From: an uncultured Clostridia bacterium
GTDB taxonomy: Bacteria; Bacillota; Clostridia; TANB77; CAG-508
DNA length: 64,000 nucleotides
NCBI GenBank assembly: GCA_934177725.1
Contig: CAKPPO010000004.1
Span: 1 to 64,000, forward strand
Direction of reading: 5' to 3'
The translations under genes were made by a program, and so were the position numbers. Under the pieces are notes generated by a model, which made no database searches, was not told where the DNA came from, and saw only the letters and a list, made by a program, of their open reading frames with translations. The stretch's first letter is position 1, and the number at the start of each line of letters is the position of its first letter. Below, one piece after another: positions 32,710-41,652 of the stretch.

Positions 32710-35700
32710 TTATATTTTTTCTACTTCTATTTGAAGTTTTTCACCATTTATTGATGTTTCTGTGTAATTGTTTCTTTCTTCGTTGTATATAATTTCATCT
32801 GCTAATGTATCTCTTTGAATTTGCTCTGCAAATTTCTTGATTACATTTTCTAACATTTCATTTCCAGCAACATAAAGGTTAATTCTATCTAATACTTCAA
32901 ATCCACTATCTTTTCTCATGTTTTGCACTTTAGATAAAATTTCTCTTACATAACCTTCTTCTTTAAGTTCTTCAGTAATTGTAGTTTCTAATACAACACC
33001 AATTTCACCTTCGCCTGCAAAAGCAAATCCGTCTTTACCTTGCATTGTAATTAAAAGATTTTCGCTATTTAATGTTATTGTTTCTTCTCCTATTGTTATT
33101 ACTTCTTCCTCACCTTTTTGAATTTTAAGTGCAAGTTCCATTTGATTTTTCTTTGCTATTTCTTGTTTAACTTGTGGTATTAATTTTCCATAAGTTCTTC
33201 CTAATACTGGTAGATTTGGCTTAATTTCAAAGTCAACGTATTCAGCCATTTGTGCTCCAAATTCTACTTTTTTGATGTTTAATTCATCTTTTACTATATC
33301 TGCATAGTATTTTGGAAGTGTACTTACTGAAATTAACATTTCTGAAAGTGGTTGTCTATTTTTAATATTTGCACTATTTCTTGCACTTCTTCCTAGTTTT
33401 ACTATTGTATATGCTAAATCCATCTCTTTTTCTAAGTCTTTATCTATAGCACTTTCGTCTATTTCTGGCCAAGTACATAAATGAATACTTTCTGGAGCAT
33501 TTTTATCTAAGTTTACTACTAAGTTTTGGTAAATCTCTTCTGTAATAAATGGTACAAATGGTGCACAAACTTTTGCTAAAGTAGTTAATACTTTATATAG
33601 TGTTACATATGCTCCTATTTTATCGTCTGTTAGAGTTTCACTCCAATATCTTTCTCTATTTCTACGTACATACCAGTTAGATAAATTGTCTGTAAATTCT
33701 TCTATTTCTATTGCCGCATTTGTTATATCATATTTATCTAATTTTTCTTCTATATCTTTTATTAATGTATTTAATTTAGAAATTATCCATTTATCCATTA
33801 CATTTTCTGATTTGAAATCTGCATATTCTAATGGGTTAAATTTGTCTATTTCTGCATATAGTACATAGAATGAGTAAACATTCCATAGCGTAGATAAGAA
33901 TTTTCTTTGTGTTTCTTCTACATCTTTTATAGAAAATCTTGTTGGTAGCCATGGTGCTGAAGATGTATAGAAATGCCATCTTGTAGCGTCTGCTCCTACT
34001 GAATTTAATACTTCAAATGGGTCTACAACATTTCCTAAATGCTTAGACATTTTTAAACCTTTGCTATCTAAAACGTGTCCTAATACTATACAATTTTCAA
34101 ATGGATTTGTATCAAATATACATGTTGAAATTGCAAGTAATGTATAGAACCATCCTCTAGTTTGGTCAACAGCTTCTGATATAAATTGAGCTGGGAAGTT
34201 TGCTTCAAACAATTCTTTATTTTCAAATGGGTAATGTAATTGTGCAAAAGGCATAGAACCTGAATCGAACCAGCAATCTATAACTTCTTTTTCTCTTACC
34301 ATTTCTCCACCACATTCTGGACATTTTAGGTGAATTGGATCTAAGTATGGTTTGTGTAGTTCTACATTTTCTGGTACATTTATACCTTTTTCTTCTAATT
34401 CTTTTCTAGAACCTATACATTCCATATGACCACATTCACAACGCCATACTGGTAGTGGTGTTCCCCAATATCTATCTCTAGAAATACCCCAGTCTATAAC
34501 ATTCTCTAAGAATTTTCCAAAACGACCTGTTCTAATTGTATCTGGCATCCAGTTAATTTTGTTATTGTTTTCTAATAACTTGTCTCTAACTGCTGTCATT
34601 TTTACAAACCAGCTCTCTTTTGGATAATATAGAAGTGGTGTATCACATCTCCAACAATGTGGATAGCTATGTGTGTGTTTAGCAGAGCTAAATAATTTAT
34701 TTTGTCTAGCAAGCCAAATGCATACATCTTTATCACAAGTTTTAACAAATCTTCCTGCCCATGGTTCAACCTCTGGTACGAATTTTCCTTCTTTATCTAC
34801 TAAGTTTACAAATGCAATACCATTTTGTTTTGAAACAAAGCTATCGTCTTCACCATAAGCTGGTGCAATATGAACTATACCTGTACCATCTGTTAATGTT
34901 ACATAGTCACCATGAATTACAACAAATGCTTTTCCTTCTGGTTTTGCAAATGGCATTAATTGTTCATATTTCATTCCTAATAGTTCAGAACCTTTTACTT
35001 CTTTTACTATTTCGTATGGGATATCTTTTAAAACTGCTCCAATTAAGTCTTTAGCTAAAATGTAGATTTCTTCTGTTCCTTCTTCTTGCATTTTTCCATC
35101 TATAACTGGTTTTTTAACTTTTACATAAGCATATGTATATGCTTTATTTACGCAAAGTGCTAAGTTAGAAGGTAATGTCCATGGAGTTGTTGTCCATGCT
35201 AAGAAATAAACATTCTCCTCTCCTTCTACTTTAAATTTACATGTACATGTTAAATCTTGTACATCTTTGTAACCTTGTGCAACTTCGTGTGAAGAAAGTG
35301 CTGTTCCACATCTTGGGCAATATGGCATAACTTTATGTCCTTGATATAAAAGACCTTTATCCCACATTTGTTTTAAAGCCCACCATTCAGATTCTATATA
35401 GTCATCATGATATGTAACGTATGGATTTTCCATATCTACCCAGTAACCAATTTGGTTTGTCATATCTTCCCACATAGAAACATATTTAAATACGCTGTCT
35501 TTACATTCTCCTATGAATTTTTCAACACCATAATCTTCAATTTGTTGTTTTCCTGAAATACCAAGTTTTTTCTCAACTTCAAGTTCAACTGGAAGACCAT
35601 GAGTATCCCAACCTGCTTTACGAATTACATTGTAACCCTTCATAACTTTATACCTTGGTATGATATCTTTCATAACCCTTGTTAAAATATGACCAACATG

Positions 35701-35865
35701 TGGTTTTCCATTAGCTGTTGGAGGTCCATCATAAAAAGTAAAATATCTTTTACCTTCATTAATAGCAAAGTTTTTATGGATAATATCTTTTTTATCCCAT
35801 AAATCTTTTACTTCATGTTCCATTCCAACAAATCCATTTTCTTTAAGTTCAACTTTTTTGTACAT
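32710..35865 (-). CDS. ileS: Isoleucyl-tRNA synthetase
   Basis: 1051 residues, class Ia. HIGH motif in PPTANGKPHVGHIL (about 50), editing-domain residues around LAWTTTPWTLPSN, KMSKS motif in GLKMSKHLGNVVD and two Cys-x-x-Cys knuckles (CPRCG, CPECG). The length and the C-terminal domain (VQNMRKDSGFEVLDRI) are of the longer, eukaryote-like IleS2 type, which in some species tolerates mupirocin; the phenotype is not predictable here. GGAGG precedes the ATG. It forms a T-box-controlled unit with the DUF1653 gene upstream. Confidence 0.98.
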   Translation of the reverse strand: MYKKVELKENGFVGMEHEVKDLWDKKDIIHKNFAINEGKRYFTFYDGPPTANGKPHVGHILTRVMKDIIPRYKVMKGYNVIRKAGWDTHGLPVELEVEKKLGISGKQQIEDYGVEKFIGECKDSVFKYVSMWEDMTNQIGYWVDMENPYVTYHDDYIESEWWALKQMWDKGLLYQGHKVMPYCPRCGTALSSHEVAQGYKDVQDLTCTCKFKVEGEENVYFLAWTTTPWTLPSNLALCVNKAYTYAYVKVKKPVIDGKMQEEGTEEIYILAKDLIGAVLKDIPYEIVKEVKGSELLGMKYEQLMPFAKPEGKAFVVIHGDYVTLTDGTGIVHIAPAYGEDDSFVSKQNGIAFVNLVDKEGKFVPEVEPWAGRFVKTCDKDVCIWLARQNKLFSSAKHTHSYPHCWRCDTPLLYYPKESWFVKMTAVRDKLLENNNKINWMPDTIRTGRFGKFLENVIDWGISRDRYWGTPLPVWRCECGHMECIGSRKELEEKGINVPENVELHKPYLDPIHLKCPECGGEMVREKEVIDCWFDSGSMPFAQLHYPFENKELFEANFPAQFISEAVDQTRGWFYTLLAISTCIFDTNPFENCIVLGHVLDSKGLKMSKHLGNVVDPFEVLNSVGADATRWHFYTSSAPWLPTRFSIKDVEETQRKFLSTLWNVYSFYVLYAEIDKFNPLEYADFKSENVMDKWIISKLNTLIKDIEEKLDKYDITNAAIEIEEFTDNLSNWYVRRNRERYWSETLTDDKIGAYVTLYKVLTTLAKVCAPFVPFITEEIYQNLVVNLDKNAPESIHLCTWPEIDESAIDKDLEKEMDLAYTIVKLGRSARNSANIKNRQPLSEMLISVSTLPKYYADIVKDELNIKKVEFGAQMAEYVDFEIKPNLPVLGRTYGKLIPQVKQEIAKKNQMELALKIQKGEEEVITIGEETITLNSENLLITMQGKDGFAFAGEGEIGVVLETTITEELKEEGYVREILSKVQNMRKDSGFEVLDRINLYVAGNEMLENVIKKFAEQIQRDTLADEIIYNEERNNYTETSINGEKLQIEVEKI

Positions 35866-35886
35866 CTTTCTTCCTCCTTTTTGACT

Positions 35887-35929
35887 CCTTTAGGGACGTT
35901 GTCTTTTGGTTAATCTGTCCCTTTTGGTA
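35887..35929. repeat. Family B hairpin repeat, copy B3
   Basis: Reversed relative to B1, B2 and B4: TTTAGGGACGTTGTCTTTTG then GTTAATCTGTCCCTTTTGG. It lies 3 nt past the DUF1653 stop and 21 nt before the ileS start. Confidence 0.85.
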
Positions 35930-35932
35930 TAT

Positions 35933-36190
35933 TTATTTTTTAAAATTTCCTGCTACGCTTTTTATATCTTGTAATTCAAATCTGTATTTTTGTGTAACAT
36001 TTGGATATTTTTCGTGGTCAACTTCTGATAAAAACATTTCTTTTGGTCTTACCCATAGACTATTATCTTCGTATAATCTTCTATATACAACCATTTCTTC
36101 TTTTGTTTCAGAGTCTTTTGCAATATCTTCTACTAAATAATAGTCACCTTTGAAGTGTTTGTATATTCCTTTTATTTTTAGTTCTTGCAT
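35933..36190 (-). CDS. DUF1653 protein
   Basis: 85 residues. KGIYKHFKGDYYLVEDIAKD, MVVYRRLYEDNSLWVRPKEMF and a YRFELQ end match the conserved DUF1653 pattern (G-x-Y-x-H-x-KG, VVY-LY, LWVRP-x-MF), a small beta-rich domain of unknown function. A GTG at 36196 is possible, but GGAGG lies 10 nt before the ATG at 36190. It sits between the Ile T-box and ileS, so both should respond to isoleucine starvation. Confidence 0.88.
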   Translation of the reverse strand: MQELKIKGIYKHFKGDYYLVEDIAKDSETKEEMVVYRRLYEDNSLWVRPKEMFLSEVDHEKYPNVTQKYRFELQDIKSVAGNFKK

Positions 36191-36253
36191 ATACACTTTC
36201 CTCCTTTTATTATAATCTTGCTCTTAACCCTAAGACTATAATTATATAGCATC

Positions 36254-36371
36254 AAAAAACCAGAATCAAGATTTTGTACGCAGTGCAAACTGCTACAAAA
36301 TCTAATTTCTGCCATATTTATCTTCTACAGAAAGTTATCATACTATGATAACTTTCCTAGAATATAAAAAA
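36254..36371. repeat. Family D two-hairpin repeat, copy D2
   Basis: Nearly identical to D1 (71-188), with three or four substitutions. One changes the hairpin 1 loop GTAA to GCAA (both GNRA). Another changes the inner bases of hairpin 2 so that its arms extend to 13 bp (GAAAGTTATCATA/TATGATAACTTTC). It lies between the Ile T-box terminator and the DUF1653 start codon, inside the ileS leader transcript. Confidence 0.85.
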
Positions 36372-36372
36372 C

Positions 36373-36600
36373 TCTACTTCATCCTATATAGGACGAAATA
36401 GAGTTTGAACTTTCCGTGGTACCACCTAAATTGAAAATAAATTAATTTTATTTTCCACTTATTTTCTTTAACGCAGAATTACGTTTAAACTTAATCTTTT
36501 TTCAAATTTCAGTTTAAAAACTAAAAGGTGATAACAAATAAAATAGTTTCTACTAGAATCTCACCAACCTCTAGCTCTCTTAAGGCTTTTTTTATTTGTG
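36373..36600 (-). ncRNA. T-box riboswitch controlling DUF1653-ileS (Ile specifier)
   Basis: Minus-strand TTAGGTGGTACCACGG T-box (about 36413-36428), then a terminator hairpin AACTCTATTTCGTCC/GGATGAAGTAGAGTT with T-run. Stem I includes AGAGAGCTAGAGG and GGTGAGATTCTAG. The specifier region reads GTTATCACC, giving AUC (Ile) followed by A. Confidence 0.93.
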
Positions 36601-36645
36601 TTGTCCTTATTATTGTTTTTATTTATTATTTAACTATTGTTTTAT

Positions 36646-36674
36646 ATATTAACATCTTTTAGTTTTTTTTTCAA
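36646..36674 (-). promoter_or_regulatory. Promoter of the Ile T-box unit
   Basis: Minus-strand TTGAAA (36669-36674), 17-nt spacer, TAATAT (36646-36651), some 45 nt before the leader's stem I. Confidence 0.6.
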
Positions 36675-36731
36675 TAGTTTAAGCTGAAATATTTTTAGAT
36701 TTTTATTTAACATCTTATTTTCATACACTAT

Positions 36732-38090
36732 TTACATATAAAGTGTAAGCCTAAACGTATACGCTTGGGTAGTATAGCTTTCTCCGGTGTCTTCCAAAGC
36801 AACCACCGAGTCGCTATAACGATAGCTCGTGTAGAGCTCATCAAAGTTGTACATGCCACCTCTCATAGTGCAAGGAGCAGCAATTGAATCACTTTTTTCA
36901 GTAGAATATTCTGTTGTATATTCCACATCATTTGATGCCATATCATTTATTTTACATACTTCATCTTTATTTGCTCCTGTATTTGTTAATGAAGAATTTA
37001 TACTTTTTCCAACTCGATATGAATAATCTGTATCCCCTGAAAAGTTTTGAATATATACTATTGCTGTATCCCATGCATAACTATTTATTAAATCTGTTGT
37101 TGCAGTTGTGTATAATTCTCTACTTGCTGTTGCTGCATTTATTTGAGTTATATGATTCCACAACATTCCCTCTGTTCTTGTTGTTGGTGCAGTATTAGAA
37201 TTTGTAAAACTATTTGAAACTTTTGAATTTGCCTTTCCATCTATCCCATAACTTGCCTCGTAACGTGCTATATAATATCCACCATTTGCTTTTACACTAT
37301 CTATAAAACTCTTTATCCCTTCATATGTTCCATCTACTTTTTGTTTTCCTCTTGATGTTGTATTTAATCCATCTTCTCCATCACTTGCTACACCTTCTCT
37401 ATATGTTGCTAATTCTTTAAAATATGAATTTATTATTACTTCTTGTGTATAATTTTCTGCACTTTGTTTTAATATTGGTGTTCCTTTTGCAAGTATCGCC
37501 CCATTCGAATCTTTATCGTTTGTTCCATCTGCAAATGTATATCTTCCAAGTGTAATATTTATAGATTTTCCATCACTTTTCTTTATTCCATTTCCTACTG
37601 GTATCCACACATATTGGTTTCCTCTATTATTTCCAACGCCCTCAATTATATCGTTATCTTCTATTACAATTCCTTCTGTTACATTTTTTCCACTATCCCC
37701 AGCTATCTTAAAACCTTCTGGTACTTTTATATAATTTCCATCACTATCTTTTATTGTTGTTGGTTTATTAAAATAGTCTCCGCCTTTTACTTCTTCTACT
37801 GTTTTAATTGTATCTGGTGAATTTGTTTTTCCTTCACCTATTCCTAAATCTTCAACATATTTTGCTGTTTCGTTTAAAACTATTTCTTCGTTTATTCTTG
37901 CTTGTTCTGTTTGTTCCTTGGCTTGTTTTGCTTTTTCTACTATTCCATTATTTCCTAGTACTAAACTTATGCTTATTCCTGCTAGTATTATAAGTACTAT
38001 TATTGTTACTACTAGTGCTATTAGTGTTATACCTTTTGCATTATTTTGTAATATTATATTTTTATTTAAGTTTTTTTCTTGTTTTTTCAT
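36732..38090 (-). CDS. Prepilin-like protein with FGE/C-type-lectin-like C-terminus (candidate DGR target)
   Basis: 452 residues. The prepilin leader is KGITLIALVVTIIVLIILAG (about 19-38), as in the gene at 28023. After a helical stalk (about 45-85) comes a Gly/Asn/Thr-rich beta region about 140-450 with YVWIPVGNG, GGYYIARYEASY, AYAWDTA-like AWDTAIVYI, MRGGMYNFDELY and the end AYTFRLTLYM. This is the pattern of formylglycine-generating-enzyme/C-type-lectin folds. The last 43 codons have an abrupt GC rise and many NNC, NNG and AGC/GAC/ACC codons unlike the rest of the gene, the signature of a diversity-generating-retroelement variable region. The ribosome binding site is AAAGGAG. Confidence 0.8.
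   Translation of the reverse strand: MKKQEKNLNKNIILQNNAKGITLIALVVTIIVLIILAGISISLVLGNNGIVEKAKQAKEQTEQARINEEIVLNETAKYVEDLGIGEGKTNSPDTIKTVEEVKGGDYFNKPTTIKDSDGNYIKVPEGFKIAGDSGKNVTEGIVIEDNDIIEGVGNNRGNQYVWIPVGNGIKKSDGKSINITLGRYTFADGTNDKDSNGAILAKGTPILKQSAENYTQEVIINSYFKELATYREGVASDGEDGLNTTSRGKQKVDGTYEGIKSFIDSVKANGGYYIARYEASYGIDGKANSKVSNSFTNSNTAPTTRTEGMLWNHITQINAATASRELYTTATTDLINSYAWDTAIVYIQNFSGDTDYSYRVGKSINSSLTNTGANKDEVCKINDMASNDVEYTTEYSTEKSDSIAAPCTMRGGMYNFDELYTSYRYSDSVVALEDTGESYTTQAYTFRLTLYM
36735..36865 (-). other. Putative hypervariable region at the 3' end of the pilin-lectin gene
   Basis: By hand count 36741-36860 is about 47% GC against about 27% for 36901-37020 in the same gene. Codons such as CTC, ACG, AGC, TCG, GTG, GCG and AGG, rare elsewhere in this window, cluster here. 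Position is right for the variable residues of a C-type-lectin-fold target. No template repeat or reverse transcriptase was seen in the window. Confidence 0.5.
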
Positions 38091-38148
38091 TTGTTTTCTC
38101 CTTTATTTTCCATTTTTGTATTATGCTTATAAATTGCTATCTAAAATA

Positions 38149-38177
38149 ATTTTACTAATAAATTTTTATTACGTCAA
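38149..38177 (-). promoter_or_regulatory. Promoter of the pilin-lectin gene
   Basis: Minus-strand TTGACG (38172-38177), 17-nt spacer, TAAAAT (38149-38154). Same bases as the promoter at 28949-28977. Confidence 0.7.
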
Positions 38178-38216
38178 TAAGTTTTTACTATTTTGTTAAA
38201 TTTGTATAATAAACAA

Positions 38217-38243
38217 AAGCAACTATTTTTTATTTAGTTGCTT
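38217..38243 (-). terminator. Terminator of the CAP-domain gene
   Basis: AAGCAACT/AGTTGCTT with an 11-nt AT-rich loop and a TTTTGTTTATT tail on the minus strand, 44 nt after the stop at 38287. Confidence 0.65.
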
Positions 38244-38286
38244 CTTCTTTATTTTCTAATTTATTCAAAATATAAGATTTATTTAC

Positions 38287-39067
38287 TTATTTTCCAATAA
38301 ACATTTGAACATAAATTTTACCATATTTAGAACCATTAACTACACCTATTCCAGTATAATTAAAACTACTATTTAGTATATTTGCTTTATGACCTGAAGA
38401 GTTCATCCATGCTGTTACTGCTGCTGAATTACTTGAATTTCCTGCAATATTTTCTCCTGCTGTTTTATATGATACTTTAAAACTATTTAACATATCAAAT
38501 GGTGACCCATATGTTGGTGATGTATGTGAAAAATAATTGTTGTTTACCATATCTTGTGCTTTTATTCTAGCGACATTTTGAACTTCTGAACTTATTTTCA
38601 AAGCAGATAAGCCATTTTTTGTTCTTTGTTCATTTATTAAGTTAAATACTTCTAATTCATCTGTAGTTAATTCTGATGTATTTGTTGTATTACTACTTCC
38701 ACCTGTTGAACTTCCAGTTGAGCCACCACCAGTTGTACTTCCTCCACTATTTGGATAAACTGCTTTTACATATTGTTTACTTACTGCTCCTACATAGTCT
38801 CCTTCCACTTGTACAATGTACCAATTTCCAACTCCTGCAAACACTCGTATATACTCATTTTTATTAACTCTTGCAACGACTGGGTAATTAGTTCCGTGGT
38901 CCGTTTCTAACATTTAAAGTACTCGCTGTAACTATTCCAGTAGAAAAGTCTAATTTATAGTAATGTTGCATTCCAAATGAACTTGTAACTTTTGTAATTG
39001 TAAAAGTGAAAACAAATAATAACAATATTTTCAAAATTGTACTTTTCTTTATTTTAACAATCTTCAT
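38287..39067 (-). pseudogene. Secreted SH3-CAP protein with a one-base insertion
   Basis: From the ATG at 39067 (behind AGGAGG) the frame gives a signal peptide, MKIVKIKKSTILKILLLFVF, then STGIVTASTLNVRNGP and a stop. The next frame continues GTNYPVVARVNKNEYIRVFAG and the rest of a bacterial SH3 domain. A Gly/Ser/Thr linker and a CAP/SCP domain follow: FNLINEQRTKNGLSALK, FSHTSPTYGSPFDML, AGENIAGNS, AWMNSSGHKANILN, YTGIGVV. Removing one base at 38896 restores NVRNGPGTNYPVV. The rest is intact, so it may be a recent mutation or an assembly error. The intact form would be a secreted cell-wall-binding CAP protein, such as those made by spore-formers. Confidence 0.9.
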
Positions 39068-39136
39068 TAAAACCTCCTAAACATTTTTATTTAATTCTAT
39101 TACGTTTAGAATGTCCTTTATTACTATAAATAAGTA

Positions 39137-39164
39137 AAAGCCATAGCAAATTTACTATGGCTTT
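39137..39164 (-). terminator. Terminator after the ABC fusion gene at 39198
   Basis: AAAGCCATAG/CTATGGCTTT, 8-nt loop; 34 nt past the gene's stop codon on the minus strand. Confidence 0.75.
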
Positions 39165-39197
39165 GTTTTGATAGTTAAATTTTTAGACCCGTCCCTA

Positions 39198-41648
39198 TTA
39201 CTCTAAATCGTGTCTTGATAATATTTGTGCTGGTGTTTTTCTTAATACTCTGAACAATGGCAACAATCCTACTATAATGTTAAATGCATATATTAGTAAT
39301 ATACTTGCTCCTATTACTTGGAAGTTTATTATAAACATTTTTGATAATTGCCTTATTTGAATTAGACAATTTAGTATATAACTCATAAATATTATTCCTA
39401 GCATACTAACAGAGGTTGTTATTGCTATAGTTTCTCCTACAAACATTTTGTAAATATCACTTTTCTTTACTCCTATTGCTCTTAAAATACCAACTTCTTT
39501 TATTCTAGATAAGAATGATGATCTCATCATTAAATATATTTCTACTAGTGATATAGCAAGTATTATTCCCGCAAATATAATTGCACTTTTCCTTGAAGAA
39601 CTTTGTTCTTTTAAATATGCTTTTTTATCATTTTCATAAGTGTTTTCTACAAATAAATTATATTTTTCATCAAACTCACTAGTCACTTTTTCTCCATCTT
39701 TTGGATAGATCACAAGATTTTGGCTTTCACTTATTAATTTATATTTAGCAGTATTTTCATTTACTAAATAACTATTGTCGTTTGTTTCTGAATCATAATA
39801 TCCTACAACTGTAAGTTCTGTATCATTTATTGTTGTTTTTATTTTCTTATTTAATTTCATGTTGCTTTGGTTACTTATATTTACAATTACTTCATAATCA
39901 TTTTCTGGTAATCTTCCCTTTTTTAAAGTAATTGTATCTAATTTTAGTTCATAATTTATAATATTTTCTTGTGATTTTTCTTGTTCACTAGTATCTATTA
40001 CTATTCCTGCCATACTTTCAGTTTGGTTTGTGTTGCATAATATATTGTTAAAAACAGATTCATTTGTATAAATAGATGGACTTTTTAAATCTACTATTCC
40101 TACTATTTCGAATTTTTCCATGTTTGGAATTGATACCTTTTTTCCTAATAATTGACTTGCATTTTTTATTCCAGCATGTGATATTCCGTTATTTGAATTT
40201 AACATTTTATCAACAGTCATTCTATCTATTACTATTTCATATTCATTTTGTGAAAGTCTTCCTTCTACAATATCACTTTGGTTTAGCATATTTATTGTTG
40301 AAAGTGAACCTGCAAGTTCTCCATCTAATTTACTTGTCTGGTAGTAGTCGTCAAATTTTATTGCAAATGAAACTTTACTATCTCCTGGTAAAATATAGTT
40401 TATATTTTCGTTTTGTTCATATTCTAAAAATTGGTCTACATTTAATCGTGGAAGTTTCACTTCTAAATAATTTTTGTTTCTACTAATAAAGTCTTCATCT
40501 TTTGTATTTAATGTTCCTGCTATATTACTAATTGCATATAGAACAAACATTGCAGATACGAAAAATCCTATTAATAAAATTTTCTTTAATACTGAATAGT
40601 TTAGTATTTTTTTGAATCCATTTATTATTGATCTTGGAATGCTATAAATAGAACTATATCTTGTTTTTATGTTTTTGTCTGTTATTTCATCTAGATTATA
40701 ATTATATTGTTCAAATATTGTTTTATCTATTTTTTTATAGTGATCATCTACTAATTCTACAATTGAATTTTCATCTATAACTTCTACTTTTTTATCATTT
40801 GATTTAATATATATGTTTCCGTTTTTTATTACAATTTGTAGATTTAAAGAATCTTCGTTTTCTTTGTATATATCTAAATTTACGTTGTCTTGTTTAATGT
40901 TTTCAATTTTTTCAAAATCTTTTAAATAGATTTTATTATCTAATCTATAATCTAAATCTTTTTCTTCTGTGTTTTCATAGTCTTTTTCTACTTTTCCGTC
41001 TACTATTTCTATTATTCTTGAAGCATAAAATTTAGCAAGTTCAACTTCATGTGTTACTAATATGACTAGTTTATCTTTTGAAATTGCTTTTATTATATTC
41101 ATTATTTCTAATGAATTTTTGCTGTCTAAGTTTCCTGTTGGCTCATCTGCTATAATAATATTTGGATTTTTTACTATTGCTCTTGCTATACCTACTCTTT
41201 GCCTTTCTCCCCCTGAAAGCATACTTGCAAGTCTATTTCTATAACGATACATATCTACGCTTTCTAGCACATAATCTACTCTCTTCTTTATTTCTTTTTT
41301 GTCTTTTATTCCTATCATTTTTAGAACAATTGCAATGTTTTCGAAAACTGTCATATTATCTAGCAATTTGTAATCTTGAAATATATAACCTATATTTAAG
41401 TTTCTTATTTTATCAACTTTATAGCTTGATCTTCTAGTTATTTTTTGACCATTAATATAGATTTTTCCTTTATTTATTTTATCTAATCCGCCTATACTAT
41501 TTAAAAGTGTAGTCTTTCCGCTTCCAGAATGTCCAAGTAAGGCAACTAGCCCTGTTTTTCCAAACTCAAGTGTTGTGTTATTTATAACATGAATTTGATT
41601 TCTCTTTCCTTTATTAAAATATTTATTTGCTTTTTCTATTTTTATCAT
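39198..41648 (-). CDS. ABC transporter: ATPase fused to FtsX permease (1)
   Basis: About 816 residues. N-terminal ATPase: Walker A LLGHSGSGKTTLLN, Q-loop FQDYKLLD, signature MLSGGERQRVGIARA, Walker B IIIADEPTGNLD, H-loop LVTHEVELA. A linker about 220-340 follows. The permease part has a helix at about 352-372, an external domain to about 690, then three helices (about 700-810) of an FtsX domain ending KTPAQILSRHDLE. An ATG at 41666 lies before the AGGAGGTG, so the start is 41648. It follows the second, similar fusion after 4 nt, so the two probably form a heterodimer. Substrate unknown. Confidence 0.88.
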   Translation of the reverse strand: MIKIEKANKYFNKGKRNQIHVINNTTLEFGKTGLVALLGHSGSGKTTLLNSIGGLDKINKGKIYINGQKITRRSSYKVDKIRNLNIGYIFQDYKLLDNMTVFENIAIVLKMIGIKDKKEIKKRVDYVLESVDMYRYRNRLASMLSGGERQRVGIARAIVKNPNIIIADEPTGNLDSKNSLEIMNIIKAISKDKLVILVTHEVELAKFYASRIIEIVDGKVEKDYENTEEKDLDYRLDNKIYLKDFEKIENIKQDNVNLDIYKENEDSLNLQIVIKNGNIYIKSNDKKVEVIDENSIVELVDDHYKKIDKTIFEQYNYNLDEITDKNIKTRYSSIYSIPRSIINGFKKILNYSVLKKILLIGFFVSAMFVLYAISNIAGTLNTKDEDFISRNKNYLEVKLPRLNVDQFLEYEQNENINYILPGDSKVSFAIKFDDYYQTSKLDGELAGSLSTINMLNQSDIVEGRLSQNEYEIVIDRMTVDKMLNSNNGISHAGIKNASQLLGKKVSIPNMEKFEIVGIVDLKSPSIYTNESVFNNILCNTNQTESMAGIVIDTSEQEKSQENIINYELKLDTITLKKGRLPENDYEVIVNISNQSNMKLNKKIKTTINDTELTVVGYYDSETNDNSYLVNENTAKYKLISESQNLVIYPKDGEKVTSEFDEKYNLFVENTYENDKKAYLKEQSSSRKSAIIFAGIILAISLVEIYLMMRSSFLSRIKEVGILRAIGVKKSDIYKMFVGETIAITTSVSMLGIIFMSYILNCLIQIRQLSKMFIINFQVIGASILLIYAFNIIVGLLPLFRVLRKTPAQILSRHDLE

Positions 41649-41652
41649 TGCC

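Noticed and set aside
36732..38090. Complete diversity-generating retroelement in this window
   Set aside because: No reverse transcriptase ORF and no template-like second copy of the end of the gene were found in the window.
39185..39197. AGACCCGTCCCTATT as a fourth family C copy
   Set aside because: Only the central 10 bases match; the arms are missing, so it is at best a remnant.
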